Program-made: the position numbers and the translations under genes
Shown here: one piece after another, positions 1 to 11,609 of the stretch
Numbering within the stretch: position 1 is the stretch's first letter
How the letters are laid out: each line of letters starts with the position of its first letter
Assembly (NCBI GenBank): GCA_963573385.1
Contig: CAUYLG010066083.1
Coordinates: forward strand, 1 to 64,000
Origin: Cacajao melanocephalus
Lineage: Eukaryota > Chordata > Mammalia > Primates > Pitheciidae
DNA length: 64,000 nucleotides
Reading direction: 5' to 3'
The notes under the pieces: generated by a model
What the model was told of the DNA's origin: nothing
Database searches by the model: none
Seen by the model: the letters and a program-made list of their open reading frames with translations, nothing else

Positions 1-324
1 AATATTTCATGAGGCAGTAATTAATCTTCACCAACTTGGCAGGTTGCTTTGTTAGTCAGTTATAAGGCTAACAAATATAAAGGTCATGACTCAGAGAAAA
101 AGTGTCTTGTGACTCTACTAAGGTTTTTCTTCTTAGACAAATTTATATCACTGTTTTTACATTTTTGGCCATCTTTCTATTTAATTTTTTTATGCAATGA
201 ATATTTCATGAGGCAGTAATTAATCTTCACCAACTTGGCAGGTTGCTTTGTTAGTCAGTTATAAGGCTAACAAATATAAAGGTCATGACTCAGAGAAAAA
301 GTGTCTTGTGACTCTACTAAGGTT
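1..324. repeat. Exact 125-bp direct repeat, two copies
   Basis: Positions 1-125 and 200-324 are identical base for base, from aatatttcatgaggcagtaa to actctactaaggtt, with an offset of 199 bp. The 74 bp between them (126-199) are unique and T-rich. The left copy starts at the window edge, so the duplicated unit may be longer. It lies downstream of GPX8 (minus strand) and would be intronic for CDC20B. It is not a repeat family I recognise. Confidence 0.95.
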
Positions 325-831
325 CAGCTACTGCTGATCTGCACTTTAGGACTTGTATGATCATCTCCTTTTAACATTAGAGTTTAGGCTGTTTGGAGTT
401 GATTTTTACTATTTCAGCCATCAGAATGATGCAGCATTGAATTCTTTCCAAGTAGCTAATCTAGTATGAATATGTTAGCAACCCAAATCACCCTATAAGG
501 AATCAAGCTACATGATCTTATACTCATGTCCTTTTTTCTACACTTGGGATTTTCAATCAAAAAGACTGACTCACCTGGTAATATTATAATTACAGATTTT
601 GAGTTGCTTCTAAAAAATAATGAGGAGAGAAATACTAAAAATGATGAAGACTTTTTCAAATGTTATAATACTGTCATTTATAAATGATTATTTGGCCAGT
701 TATAGTAAAACACTAGGAACCTATACTTAAAAAGAAAAAACAAAATCCTGTACACAAAAAAAGCAAACGTGTAAGGACTTGAATCCATGTGTATATAGTT
801 TACATTTTTCAACATTTGCGTTTTATTACAT

Positions 832-837
832 TAACAT
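832..837 (-). terminator. GPX8: Candidate GPX8 polyadenylation signal AATAAA
   Basis: The plus strand reads tttatt, so AATAAA on the minus strand, about 800 nt past the GPX8 stop codon. It would give a 3' UTR that includes two Alu pieces. The motif is common in AT-rich DNA and other sites further downstream cannot be excluded. Confidence 0.3.
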
Positions 838-996
838 AACCATTTACAGTTAGTTACTCCAGAAATCTCAGTCATATACAGTGCTCTTGAATCCAAACAG
901 TGGTCTAGCGTGTTGGCATTTTCATCAAGCACTGTCCTAGAAAACGTCAAGTTGAACAATAAGATATTGAGGCACATTGGTCACTGTGTATTCTGA

Positions 997-1302
<306 letters not shown>

Positions 1303-1479
1303 TTCTGAATTCTTTAGTATGGTCAGAGGACATATTTAATATATTTCATGTTGATTCTTGGCTACTCTTGATTTTTGCTTTGGATAACATCTTTATCCTG
1401 GGAACTTTCATTACCACTTAATAGCAAGATAACATTAAAAAAAATCATCCTTCATTGCCACATTTAATAGAGTGTTTAA

Positions 1480-1556
1480 GGAAGCAGAGGTTGTAGTGAG
1501 CTGAGATTGCACCACTGCACTCCAGCCTGGGTGACAGAGCAAGATACTGCCTCCAA
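1480..1556 (+). mobile_element. Alu 3' fragment, plus strand
   Basis: It contains the end of a right Alu monomer (gagattgcaccactgcactc, then cagcctgggtgacagagcaa) followed by a short A-run. Only about 75 bp remain, just downstream of the GPX8 stop and in the opposite orientation to the Alu at 1009-1302. Confidence 0.85.
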
Positions 1557-1633
1557 AAAACAGTGTTTAAAATGAGACCAAACACTCATGGAGACATTTC
1601 TCTGTTCTGACTATTAGCAATGCAATGGCATCC

Positions 1634-1797
1634 TCATAGATCCTCTTTCTTTTTTATGATCAGTTGTCTAACCAGAGCTGCTATGTCAGGCCTGATGACT
1701 TCAATGGGTTCCTCTGGCCTCCAGAACTTCACAACTTGACCCTCAGGGTTGACCAGATACTTCCAAAAATTCCACCTTGGTTCCTTCTTTGAAGAAT
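1634..1797 (-). CDS. GPX8: GPX8 exon 3, coding part
   Basis: The acceptor reads ATATTTTAG on the minus strand. The exon completes Asp156 from the split codon, then reads [15 protein letters not shown] and ends IIKKKEDL with a TGA stop at 1634-1636. It holds the active-site Trp and the retrieval signal. Confidence 0.96.
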
Positions 1798-4700
1798 CTA
1801 AAATATCCAGAACATATTTTCATGAGCATAATTTATTCTTTGTCAAGGTTTTTACTTCTATTAGTATCTGCACAAATGACAATTTTAGTATCAAGTTCTA
1901 CGACTGTCATAATATCAAAAACAAAACACCCAAACAGAGTGAAACTCAAGGTTAGAGTAACCAGATTTTAATATACTTGATGACTTCACCTATGAGTCTA
2001 CTCATCTAGTATCTGATCTAGTATCATGAAAAGAAACAAAGTTGTAATCCCGAGTTGCTGGGATTATAGGTGTGTGCCACCACATCAGGGAAATTTTTGT
2101 ATTTTTAGGAGAGATGGGGTTTTGGCCTCTCAAAGTGAATAATCATCATATTTTGAAAGGCAATAAAAGCAATAATTTTATTTTATTTTTTATGAGGCAG
2201 AGGTTGCAGTGAGCTGAGATTGCACCACTGCACTCCAGCCTGGGTGACAGAGTCTTGCTGTGTTGCCCAGGCTGGTGGGCACTCAAGTGATCCTCCTGCC
2301 TTGGCCTCCCAAAGTGCTGGGATTACAAGCATGAGCCACCATGCCCGGTCATGATATCCTTTTGATAAATCTTATTTTATGCAAGAAATGTAGATATTTT
2401 TCTATTTATACCCCTCAAGACTTATGTTCATATTATTGACTAACATGAGAAAAAATATGGCAATTATAACTAAAATTTATGAAATGCTTACTATGTACCT
2501 AGTAATGTATGCTCCATGCTTCAAATTTATCCTCTCATTTAATCTTACAGGCACCCTGTGAGGTGGGTATTACTATCATCCCCATTTTGCAGGTGAGATA
2601 TAAATGGAGGCCTAGACACAGGGTCACGTGGAGAGTGAGTGGTAGAGCCAGGAGTGATATCTAGGCCTTTTTACTCCAGAGCTCATGCTCTTAACCTTTG
2701 GGCCCTGTGATCCTCCCTTTCTAAGTTGAATGAAAACGTAAATCACTGTAACCTTTTGATTACACAGGCTAAGAGGGCCTTCAGAAGGTTTTTAGTGATG
2801 AAGAGAAATAACCTATGAGCTATTGCACCCACGTATCTGGCTGCTATAACTGAGGAATCATTTGTTCAATGGCATGTGCTTGGGCTTTTCTTTCCTCAGT
2901 GTACCCTCAAAATAAAAGGAATAAAGACCTCACTGTGCTTGCCGTTTATGGTGTTAGGCATTATATCAACTTTCTCTAGAAATGAAATATAATGTTTCTA
3001 GAAAATTCTGACTTAACACTCATGAAATAGTATAGATCACTATTTGATTTGTTGGATTAGAAGCTTGATTACCTGACTCAGTTTATACTTGTCTATAGTG
3101 AAAATAGGACTGAAGATGTCATCAGAATAACGATGAGAGAACATTAGCAAATGTTATTTATTTATTTATTTTTGAGATGGAGGCTTGCTCTGTTGCCCAG
3201 GCTGGACTGCACTGGTGTGTTCTTGGCTCACTGCAACCTCCACCTCCCAGATTCAAGTGATTTTCTTGCCTTAGCCTCCTGAGTAGCTGGGATTACAGGC
3301 GCCTGCCACCATGCCTGGCTAGTTTTTGTATTATTCATAGAGATGGGGTTTCACCATGTTGGCCAGGCTGGTCTCAAACTCCTGACCTCAAGTGATCTGC
3401 CCGCCTCGGCCTCCCAAAGTGCTGGGATTACAGGTGTGATCACCATGCCTGGCCTTTTTCTTTTCTTTTTTTTTTGACTAATGTCGTTTAGAACAATGTC
3501 TGGCACAGAGCAAGCAGCGTATAAGTACTTTATTTTTACTGTTAACACACTTAATTCCAAACGATCTTAGGAAGTCAATACTATTGATAACCTTATTCTA
3601 CAAATGAGAAACAGGCACAGAGAAGTTAAGAAACCACACAGCGAAAATAACAGCAGCAGTTTGAATCCAGGTAGCCTGAGGCCAAGGCCCATGCTGTCAC
3701 TACGCCTTGTGACCTTTGTGCTAACTGACCTTGGTAAGTCTTTAAACAGATTTCTGTAGCTAGCTTAACTGGAGAGAGAGCCTAACACTACTGCCCTCTG
3801 AAAAAATCAAGTTATATGGTTTTGGATTTTTGCAAAAATCTGGTAAGCTGACATATTTATCCTTGAGAATATTGTTTTAGATACGAAATGCAAGACAAAA
3901 TTAGCCACAAACATATGTTAACTAATAATGCTGAGCAGTATTCATGAGAGCTGTGTGGCTTTAATGATGGGAAGGAACATTTCCCCAGATGCTAGTTTCA
4001 TGAGAGGAGAATTAAGATATTTTGTGAAAATTGCCGTGGGTACACTTTAAGTAAATTCTTCAGGAAGATGGTTGTAAGGAGTAAAATACATTGGAATAGA
4101 ATTCTTTTGCCATCTAAGAAGCTAAAATATTGATTTCAGGGGAGCATAACTTCTAGAAGTTACAAAGGATGAGATTCTGGCTCTTTGATAGTTTTATGAA
4201 GCTTTCCCAATACAGTGTTTCAAATGAAATAGGAAACTATAGTCCTGGTATAATTGTTTAAAAATGAAAAGCAATTTAAAACATCATACTGGTGACACAA
4301 GGCAGATATTTACCAACAAGAAATCTAAATGCAGGTTCTCCTTCAGATCCTAGAATCTTAATCTTGTGGAAGATGGGGAATGTTACTCCGTAGTTTTTTC
4401 TTGCAAAAGATTCTACTTCCTTGCTTGGGCGGGGCTCCGATTCTCCAAACTGATTGCACGGGAAAGCCAACACGCTGAAGTGGGATGGTCCGAACTCTTT
4501 GTGCAGTTCCTTCAGTGCTAAGTAATTTCTGTCTGTGAGTTGGCAGTCACTAGCCACGTTTACAACTAGTGAAACCTCCCGGAAAAAGAAAAAAATCCGA
4601 CCGGAAAGTGAAGCAAAAGATTTTTAAAAATTCTGCAAGTAGTTAAAATCCTAAACAATTTTGGGGAAATATAACCTCTGATTGATGTTTTTTTCATATT

Positions 4701-5374
4701 TTTGGACATACACAGTTTTATTGAAAACTGTAACCTGGATGCCTGAGTTAAGGTCCTGAATTAGCACTGCCATTAAAAAAGCATTAGGTACTCATGAAAG
4801 TTTATTTTTAAATAAAAGATAAAACTGCGATACTTGTAAGTACTTTTTAAAGTTATTACATTATAGAACTAATATTTGTATTTAAAAATGTCATGATGTT
4901 CACATTACTAACTGTAAGCATTTTCCAAACAAGTTTAAGTATCAATTCAGCACAAAATTAAAGCATTTTAAAGAAAATGAGATAATCGGAATCTATTATT
5001 TAGAAGTAAACTAGCAGAACTCTAATAACTAAACTGATGTACTAATACCATTACTCTGAAGACTAAATTCCAGCTTATGACCATGTAACAGCAAAAAATG
5101 GATTTTATTAAGAGGGATAAACAGAGACAAGGAAAAGCAATAAAAATAAAAATCAGATGGTGCAACTTACTTTGCCTTTATACTTTTCCAGAGAAACAGG
5201 TCTTCCTTTTGCATCTTTCACTTCAAAGGCATAAAAGCTGTTGATTTTAGGTTTGAGGAATTTTAGTTGTAGAAGAAATAGTGTTACTGTGCATAGAACC
5301 ATAGACAGCAAAACTGCAAATACCTTTGCTCTGGGCCCAGAACATTTTAGCGGGTAAGCTGCAAGAGGCTCCAT
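1634..5374 (-). CDS. GPX8: GPX8, glutathione peroxidase 8 (probable), complete
   Basis: The coding sequence joins 5374-5171, 4575-4314 and 1797-1634 on the minus strand. This is 630 nt, or 209 aa plus stop, the usual family length. Residues about 16-40 form a hydrophobic signal anchor, so this is a type II membrane protein with its catalytic domain in the endoplasmic reticulum lumen. The peroxidase site is NVASDC with Cys79 instead of selenocysteine; a second Cys lies in FPCNQFGES (Cys108), and Trp164 sits in PRWNFW. The C terminus KEDL is a KDEL-like retrieval signal. The family reduces peroxide and is linked to disulfide formation by ERO1 and PDI. All introns are GT-AG, and the phases agree. 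In human it lies antisense inside CDC20B intron 2; here it lies on the opposite strand before CDC20B exon 3. Compared with the human protein I remember, a few residues differ (for example Met25, Pro59, Ala88). Confidence 0.96.
2046..2138 (-). mobile_element. Degraded Alu fragment, minus strand
   Basis: Antisense Alu middle section (gttgctgggattataggtgt, then tttttgtatttttaggagag) is followed by ttggcctctcaaagtg, with an internal deletion. It sits in GPX8 intron 2. Confidence 0.75.
2192..2349. mobile_element. Head-to-head chimeric Alu
   Basis: The first part (ggcagaggttgcagtgagct to cagcctgggtgacagag) is the 3' end of a plus-strand Alu. It passes directly into tcttgctgtgttgcccaggc and the rest of a minus-strand Alu, ending ccaccatgcccggtc. 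The join lies in the stretch where the two orientations read alike (gacagagtctt). Confidence 0.85.
2480..2705. mobile_element. MIR element
   Basis: It has consensus-like MIR wording: tatgtacctagtaatgt, cctgtgaggtgggtattact, the core around cccattttgcaggtgaga, then ggtagagccaggagtg and catgctcttaacc. It lies in GPX8 intron 2. Confidence 0.8.
3150..3453 (-). mobile_element. Alu, full length, minus strand
   Basis: It runs from a tttatttattt tail and gagatggaggcttgctctgt to the end gatcaccatgcctggcc. It lies in GPX8 intron 2, next to a MIR element. Confidence 0.95.
3480..3725. mobile_element. MIR element
   Basis: It shows the MIR core (acaaatgagaaacaggcaca, gagaagttaagaaacca) followed by tttgaatccaggtagcctga and ccatgctgtcactacgcc. 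Confidence 0.75.
3726..4313. other. GPX8 intron 2, unique part
   Basis: No repeat, open frame or RNA gene was recognised in these bases of ordinary AT-rich intron next to exon 2. Confidence 0.5.
4314..4575 (-). CDS. GPX8: GPX8 exon 2
   Basis: On the minus strand the acceptor is CCGGGAG and the donor is GTAAAT after FRFLV. The exon encodes residues 69-155: the peroxidatic Cys79 in NVASDC, the [14 protein letters not shown] motif, and the [14 protein letters not shown] strand. Confidence 0.97.
4576..5170. other. GPX8 intron 1
   Basis: This 595-bp AT-rich intron has no recognisable repeat or gene. The donor is GTAAGT at 5170-5165 on the minus strand. Confidence 0.6.
5171..5374 (-). CDS. GPX8: GPX8 exon 1, coding part
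   Basis: It starts at ATG (5374-5372) with [13 protein letters not shown], then the membrane anchor [20 protein letters not shown], and ends SLEKYKGK before the donor GTAAGT. The upstream flank is not GC-rich, and I saw no TATA box. Confidence 0.96.
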
Positions 5375-6240
5375 GTTGGAGGATTCTAGAGGGAAGTCTC
5401 AGCAGCCTGGAATTCAAGGAGGAGCTGAAACTTGAAACCGGCTTAGTTTAACAGAAAACCAGGAAGGGCAGACTGACTGCTTTCACTGCTAAGGAACAGA
5501 AAGACCCCTTTTCAAAGGGGGAATGAAGCGAAACTCCCAAATGAAGCAAGGAGCTCTACAGAATTTCAAAATATTTGTAATGTAATTATAATCTTTGTTA
5601 GAAAAATCAGGACATTTTTGGTAGGTCTTTGACACTCTCCCTACAAAGAAAATATTTCTCCAGAAGATGGTGCTCTTGGAACTTGAAAGCTATGGAGGGC
5701 TCATCCCATGTTAAGCATCCTGTGTATTTATTGAACAACTGTTTGGATGCAGCGGATGGAGTACAATGCCCAGGAATACTTTAGAATGTAGATGAAATGT
5801 GACCTACTCATATGATGTGCAGCCTGAAGGACGTTAGTATTACATGTATGGATTAAACATGCTATATGAGTTCAGGAAATTTGTAGTGGAAAGAAATATC
5901 TTAAAAGGTTATTTGCCCTGACTTCATCTAGCTAAGGCAATCAAATACCAGGTGAATAGAGTCAAAATAAATGTATTAAAAATTGTAAAGGTGTTAAAAA
6001 AAAACCCCTATCTTAAAGCAAACTGTAATCCAGTGTTTTTCAAATTTCTGATCATGACCCCCAGTCAGCAGTGCACTTTACAACATAACTGAGTACAAAC
6101 ACACACAACTGAGAAACAATACTTGTCCTTTGAACTGTGATGCCCCCACACTTCTTGCATTTTTAAACAACCCAGTTCTGACCTATCAGAATGATTTCAT
6201 CATTCACCAACGTGCTGCAGCCTGTAGATGGAAAAATATT
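5375..6240. other. GPX8 5' flank and intronic DNA
   Basis: This holds the GPX8 5' UTR and presumed promoter, with no CpG island or clear core element. A short hAT-like remnant (agtgtttttcaaatttctga, then catgacccccagtcagcag) lies near 6030-6080. Nothing else was recognised. Confidence 0.4.
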
Positions 6241-6242
6241 GA

Positions 6243-6537
6243 GGCCGGGCATGGTGGCTGACGCCCGTAATATTAGCTCTTTGGGAGGCCTAGTTAGCAG
6301 GATCACTTGAACCCAGGAGTTCAAGACCAACTTGGGCAAGAAAGTGAGATCCTTGTCTCTAAAAAAAAGTTTAAAAATTAGCTGGTTGTAGTGGCACATG
6401 CTTGTGGTCCCAGTTATACAGGTGGTTAAGGTGGGAGGATCACTTGATCCCAGGAGTTTCAGGCTTCAGTGAGTTATATTTTCAGCTCTGCACTGCAGCC
6501 TGGGTGACAGAGTGAGACAGTCTTAAAAAAAAAAAGA
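6243..6537 (+). mobile_element. Alu, plus strand, diverged
   Basis: It starts ggccgggcatggtggctgac and ends cagcctgggtgacagagtga followed by an A-rich tail. Its many substitutions suggest an old AluJ-type copy. Confidence 0.92.
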
Positions 6538-6585
6538 AGAGAAAAAAAAGAAAAAATTGAATTCCATAATAAAGTAGTAATTTAA

Positions 6586-6967
<382 letters not shown>

Positions 6968-9215
6968 TAATTGCTTTGTTTTTTGTCTTTATTTTCCCCC
7001 ATTGGCTGTTGGCTTGGAATAGGGGGCCTAACTTTGCTGTTGCTAACGGTCATGAATTTTAGGGGTCGGTATGGGGAGGCAATTGAGGGCTGCATATCCT
7101 AATAGCCATTCACTTTAAATTCTGCTCTTTGTAAGACAGCAAGTTCTGGGTGAAGGTGCATTGTTCCCCTTGATCACGATGTGTTTCGAGAAAGTGCAGG
7201 GAATGAGCTGAGATGCTTGTGGAGTGCCCTTCCTGTCACTGTTAGCTTGCAGAGCTTTAGAGGGGTGCTCAGGGTGCTGCCTGCTCTTCTGGTGCCCGCT
7301 TTGTGGCATGTGTGTTTTTGGGTGGCTGAGCAAAGCCCATAGCCTACTGTGTAAAACCTGTGAGAGAAACCACTTGACTCCTACTCTGATGGCCCAGTAA
7401 GAATGGATACAATAGAAAAAGGAATGATATGCAGAAAGTATTCCCTTTTAAACATCATTCCTAGTAAAGAACAAAAATGTACATCAAATGTGTTGTATCA
7501 CTTCCTGATAATTTTACTTCCGTGTTCTCCGGCTGAATTGTTTAAAAAGCTGAACTCCTTGTGTTTATATGACATGAACACTGCTGTGTTTCTGAAGCTT
7601 TCTGGCCTTGCTCTCTAAGTGAGATCCAGGGCCTTCGACGTGACTACGACCTGGGCATTTGTTAGAAACACAACATCTCGGGCCCCACCCCAGACCTCCT
7701 GAGGATCTGTCGTTTTACAAGATCCTCTCATGACACATATGCATGTTTCAGTTTGAGAACCTTTAGACCTCAACCTATTTTTGGTTTCAGAGCAACAAGA
7801 ATCTTTGGTTTCTCTTTGTTTTCCATAGTGGATGTGTTTCATGTCTCTATGAAAACACTAGATATTTTAACTACTCAGGCTGTACAAGCAAATAGCTCAG
7901 GAACATGCATTTTAAAAGTTAATTCATAGAATACCTGCTATTATCTGAGCTGTGTAAACCCAACCCATTATAACTGTGTTTTGAGGTGGAAAGACAGAGT
8001 GGTTATCTCTGGCAGGGATGTTGACTGACCATTGCTTAGGCAGGGCCCCAATGGGTGATATTATTTTGATAAAATCATGGTGATAGTTTCTAGTCCATTG
8101 TTTTATAAGTACAGAAACTCTTATCAAATGATCCAGAGATAAATGTATTTGAAAAGGCCAAAATTATGCTGTTACAAACTTGCATGTGATTGCTGAATAA
8201 GCCAGTTTTTACAACCAGAAACAATTTATACAGGCCTAATATGGAAGTTGGTTTGACTACAAAATTCCGTATCATATGAATACAACTTCGAAAACTTACA
8301 TGCATGTCTCTTGTCAAGGATGAAATCAGAGCCAGTTTGTTAATTTAATGTTCCTAAGGCTTAAGACCTTCAAATAATGAAGGCGGGATATATAAATTTT
8401 CATACCAGCCCATTAACCAAACATTCAGACAGCACTTTGGAGAACTTGTGCACTGGATAGCATTGATGAACACAGATTTTGGCCCTGGCGCGCCCCCTGG
8501 CGCATCTCTTTGTTTTGGCAGTCTTTCTCTGCACACATTTTGATGTCATCATCTCTCAGCCTTCTGGGGATCTGCCATCATTGTTTCCATGTTCTGTCTA
8601 TGCTAACTCTATTCTCAGACTACAGATATATCAAAATGGCACATTTCTCTGTGTAAGGGGTAGTGTGTTAGAAAAACCACCAGCACTCTTTCAGTAGATG
8701 AAGGAAGGCTTCCTACAGGAGGGGAAGAGATTGATGAGTTCTTGGTGTAGGCAGGAGGAAGCTACTGGGTCAAGAATGGGATAAAGCAGTTGACTCAGTT
8801 ATCAACCAACTCAGGCACTGGAAAGGATACAAAGAAGGTGCAAGGGAAGGAGCCAGTCTCACACAAATGTAAAATCAACTTTGGAAATATGAGAACACAC
8901 ATGGGACTGGGAAGGATTATAAGGCAGCAAATAACTGAGTGCTACGTAAATGACTTACATTTTTAGAGGGCTTTATACTGCACACAATCTTCTTTAGTAT
9001 ACACGTTATTTTCTTCACAATAATTATTCGAAATGGAGTTAACTCAGCCAAGATCACAGAACTAGTGAATGGAACAATGAAGAATAGAGTTTTGAACTTT
9101 CAAGTTCATAACCAAATTTATTTCAACTTCGTGAAACTGTTTCTGTGTAATAGGTAAATACATTTATTTAGAAGAAAACATAGTAGGTGAGATGGCTGTA
9201 GCACTCTGGTGGACT
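6968..9215. other. Intronic DNA with a MER5-like remnant
   Basis: A MER5-type hAT remnant lies near 7625-7780 (ctgggcatttgttagaaaca, tctcgggccccaccccagac, gtttgagaacctttag). A MIR-like trace lies near 8990-9095. The remainder is unique sequence with only short chance frames. In human this is part of CDC20B intron 2. Confidence 0.5.
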
Positions 9216-9574
9216 GGTAATATAGTTTGGCTCCATGTCCCTACCCAAATCTCACCTTGAATTGTAATAATCCCTACATGTGAAGGGTGGGGCCAGGTGG
9301 AGATAACTAAATCATGGGGGCGGTTTCCCCTATACTGCTGTCGTGGTAGTGAATAAGTCTCATGAGATCTGATGGTTTTGTAAATGAGAGTTCTCCTGCA
9401 CAAGGTTTTTTGCCTGCTGCCATGTAAGACATGACTTTGCTCCTCATTCACCTCCTGCCATGATTGTGAGAACTCTCTAGCCATGTAGAACTGTGAGTCC
9501 ATTAAACCGCTTTCCTTTATAAATTACCCAGTCTCGGGTATGCTTTATTAGCAGTGTGAGAACACACTAATTCA
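9216..9574 (+). mobile_element. MaLR LTR (THE1/MST type)
   Basis: The start tatagtttggctccatgtcc, the middle aatcatgggggcggtttccc, and the end tataaattacccagtctcgg plus agcagtgtgagaacacacta match the layout of THE1/MST long terminal repeats of ERVL-MaLR elements. No second LTR was seen, so this is a solo LTR or has a short piece of interior after it. It is an old non-coding relic. Confidence 0.88.
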
Positions 9575-9580
9575 AGGGGT

Positions 9581-9812
9581 TTCATTCATTAGGAGACATT
9601 TTGTTTTATAAGAAACCACTATATAAGTGCCCAAAAAGGAGAGGGCATGGAGAACACCAACAAAAAGCTTGTCCATGTGTACTGAAGTTATGTGGAAGAG
9701 GCCATAGGAGGTCTGCAGAGCAGCAGATGATGGATGAAGAGTCTTAGTGAAGGTAGCCTTGGCCAGCATGATGGAAGGAAGGGGGTGGGTGCTAAAGATG
9801 CTCTGTAGACCC
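9581..9812. repeat. Diverged duplicate, copy A
   Basis: This segment recurs at 11287-11523 with clear similarity throughout (for example aaaaagcttgtccatgtgta, then aggaggtctgcagagcagca). It begins a few bases after the MaLR LTR, so it could be MaLR interior sequence, but I cannot confirm that. The open frame on its minus strand has no recognisable protein signature. Confidence 0.85.
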
Positions 9813-10986
9813 TGCAGGAGCTGCTGGTGATGGAGATAAATGATGACGTTTACCTGAAAATGACCTTGACAGTGTGTGGGTCATATTGCCCATTAGGATG
9901 GGAGGGCACTGAAGGTTCAAACATGAGAAGATGAACATTTTGGTCTTCATGACTAATTTGAAATAGTATCGAGACCCTAAATTTGAAACATCTTGTAGAC
10001 AGAATGCTGGGGCGTTGGGTTTGTGGTGGGTAGGAGGGACACGCACTCAGAGGTTAAGGAATGGGATTGGGGTATGCTCACCTGGGCTGCCTTTGCTACT
10101 TTTATCTTTGTCTTGAGGTTCTAGCAAGACTGGCATCACCAGCAGGTCTTTTCTGGCATGTCTAGATTTTTCCCACCCACTGGATATTTGTGTGTCAAAT
10201 TGTCACTAGATATGTTTGTTTCTATTTTCTCAGTTGTTTCATTCTGCTTCTTCCTGACCTTATTTTTAATGCCTCTGGGTTCTTTTCTATTTATTTTTGG
10301 CTCTGGTGCTCTGAATTCCTCCTCGTTTAGTGTCACTAAGATATGAGCTGTACAGGTAAACAAGCTGACCTGATGTGCTTGGAGTACCGAGTCATTCATC
10401 TCTTTTCCCTTCTTTGTCTTACTTTTCTTATCTTCCTCTTCCTTTCTATTAATAAATACTTGAGTCATTCAAAACTATGCGACAGGCATTTCCTCAGCAG
10501 GAGATAGATCCTGGAACAGAAGTTTAAAAATACTGAAGATGAAATAGCACAATCTAAAGCAGTGTTTTCTTCACTGTAGTCATTGAAGGAATACCACCTC
10601 TGTGATTTTGCCATATCTGTATATCATTTATTTGCTTAACATTTTAATACTCATACTAACAAATGAGTATTTAAATACAATTTGTTTTTATCAAATTAAT
10701 TTTTTGTAAGGAAAACTTTACATTAAAACTGAAAAATTTTAAAATATCATTAAATATATAATTATTAATGTTCATCTATACCACTATGAACCATATGTCC
10801 CTAGTGCAGGGACTGACAGAACTGTACTTTATATTCAAACTGTGCTCTCTTCAAAGTTCTCTGAATTGAATCTACCCCTTCATGAATCCTGGTGGTATCA
10901 TAGGGAGCAATATAAAGTAAGTTTTTCTTTTATTCAAAAATTGCATCCCTTTAAATATTTGAAGACAGTTCCTTTTGGGTCTTCTT
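9813..10986. other. Unassigned intronic DNA
   Basis: It may be the remainder of a MaLR interior followed by unique AT-rich sequence. A 110-codon minus-strand frame at 10136-10468 is lysine- and glutamate-rich and matches no protein I know. No splice or codon evidence supports a gene. Confidence 0.4.
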
Positions 10987-11609
10987 CTTTTTTTTTTTGT
11001 AATTTGAGACAGGATCTCACTCTGTCACTCAGGCTGGAGTGCAGTGGCGTGATCATGGCTCGCTGCAGCCTCGACCTCATGGATCAAGCAATCCTTCCCC
11101 CTTCGCCTCCCAAGTAGCAGAGACCACAGGTGCATGCCACCATGCCCAGCTAATTTTTTGATTTTTTTTTTTTTTTGTAGAGACCAGGTCTCACTATGTT
11201 GCCCAGGCTGGTCTGGAACTCCTGGCCTCAAAGTGATCTCCCTGCATTGGCCCCCGCCAAAGTGCTTGGATTACTAATACATTGGCTTCATTCATCAGGA
11301 GACATTTTGTTTTTTAAGAAACCACTGTATAAGCACTCAAAAAGGAGAGGGCGTGGAGAACACCATCAAAAAGCTTGTCCATGTGTACTGAAGATACCTG
11401 GAAGGGGCCACAGGAGGTCTGCAGAGCAGCAGGTCCAGATGATAGTTGAAGAGTCTTAGTGGAGGTAGCCTTGGCCAGCACCATGGAAGGAAGCGCGTGG
11501 GTGCTCAAGATGCTCTATAGACCGCGTGCTCTGCAGACTGCATCGCCCTCTCTCCAAAGTGCTTGGATTACAGGTGTGAGCCACTGTGCCAGAACCTTTT
11601 GGGTCTTCT
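10987..11609 (-). mobile_element. Old Alu interrupted by a 279-bp insert
   Basis: Antisense Alu runs from tttgagacaggatctcactc to ccaaagtgcttggattac (11274). It resumes at 11554 with the same 18 bases and finishes gtgtgagccactgtgcc. The bases 11257-11274 and 11554-11571 are the same 18-mer, as expected for a target-site duplication around the insert 11275-11553. Confidence 0.88.
11287..11523. repeat. Diverged duplicate, copy B, inside an Alu
   Basis: This is most of the 279-bp insert and is similar to 9581-9812 over its whole length. It has no poly(A) tail. After 11523 the insert continues for about 30 bp not shared with copy A. Confidence 0.85.

Noticed and set aside
10136..10468. 110-codon Lys/Glu-rich frame on the minus strand
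   Set aside because: It has no recognisable domain, lies in intronic DNA next to a MaLR LTR, and is best explained as a relic or chance frame.
9572..11508. Similar minus-strand frames in the two 235-bp duplicates (MLAKATFTKTL and MVLAKATSTKTL)
   Set aside because: The similarity follows from the DNA duplication itself. There is no known protein match and no sign of selection that I can judge.
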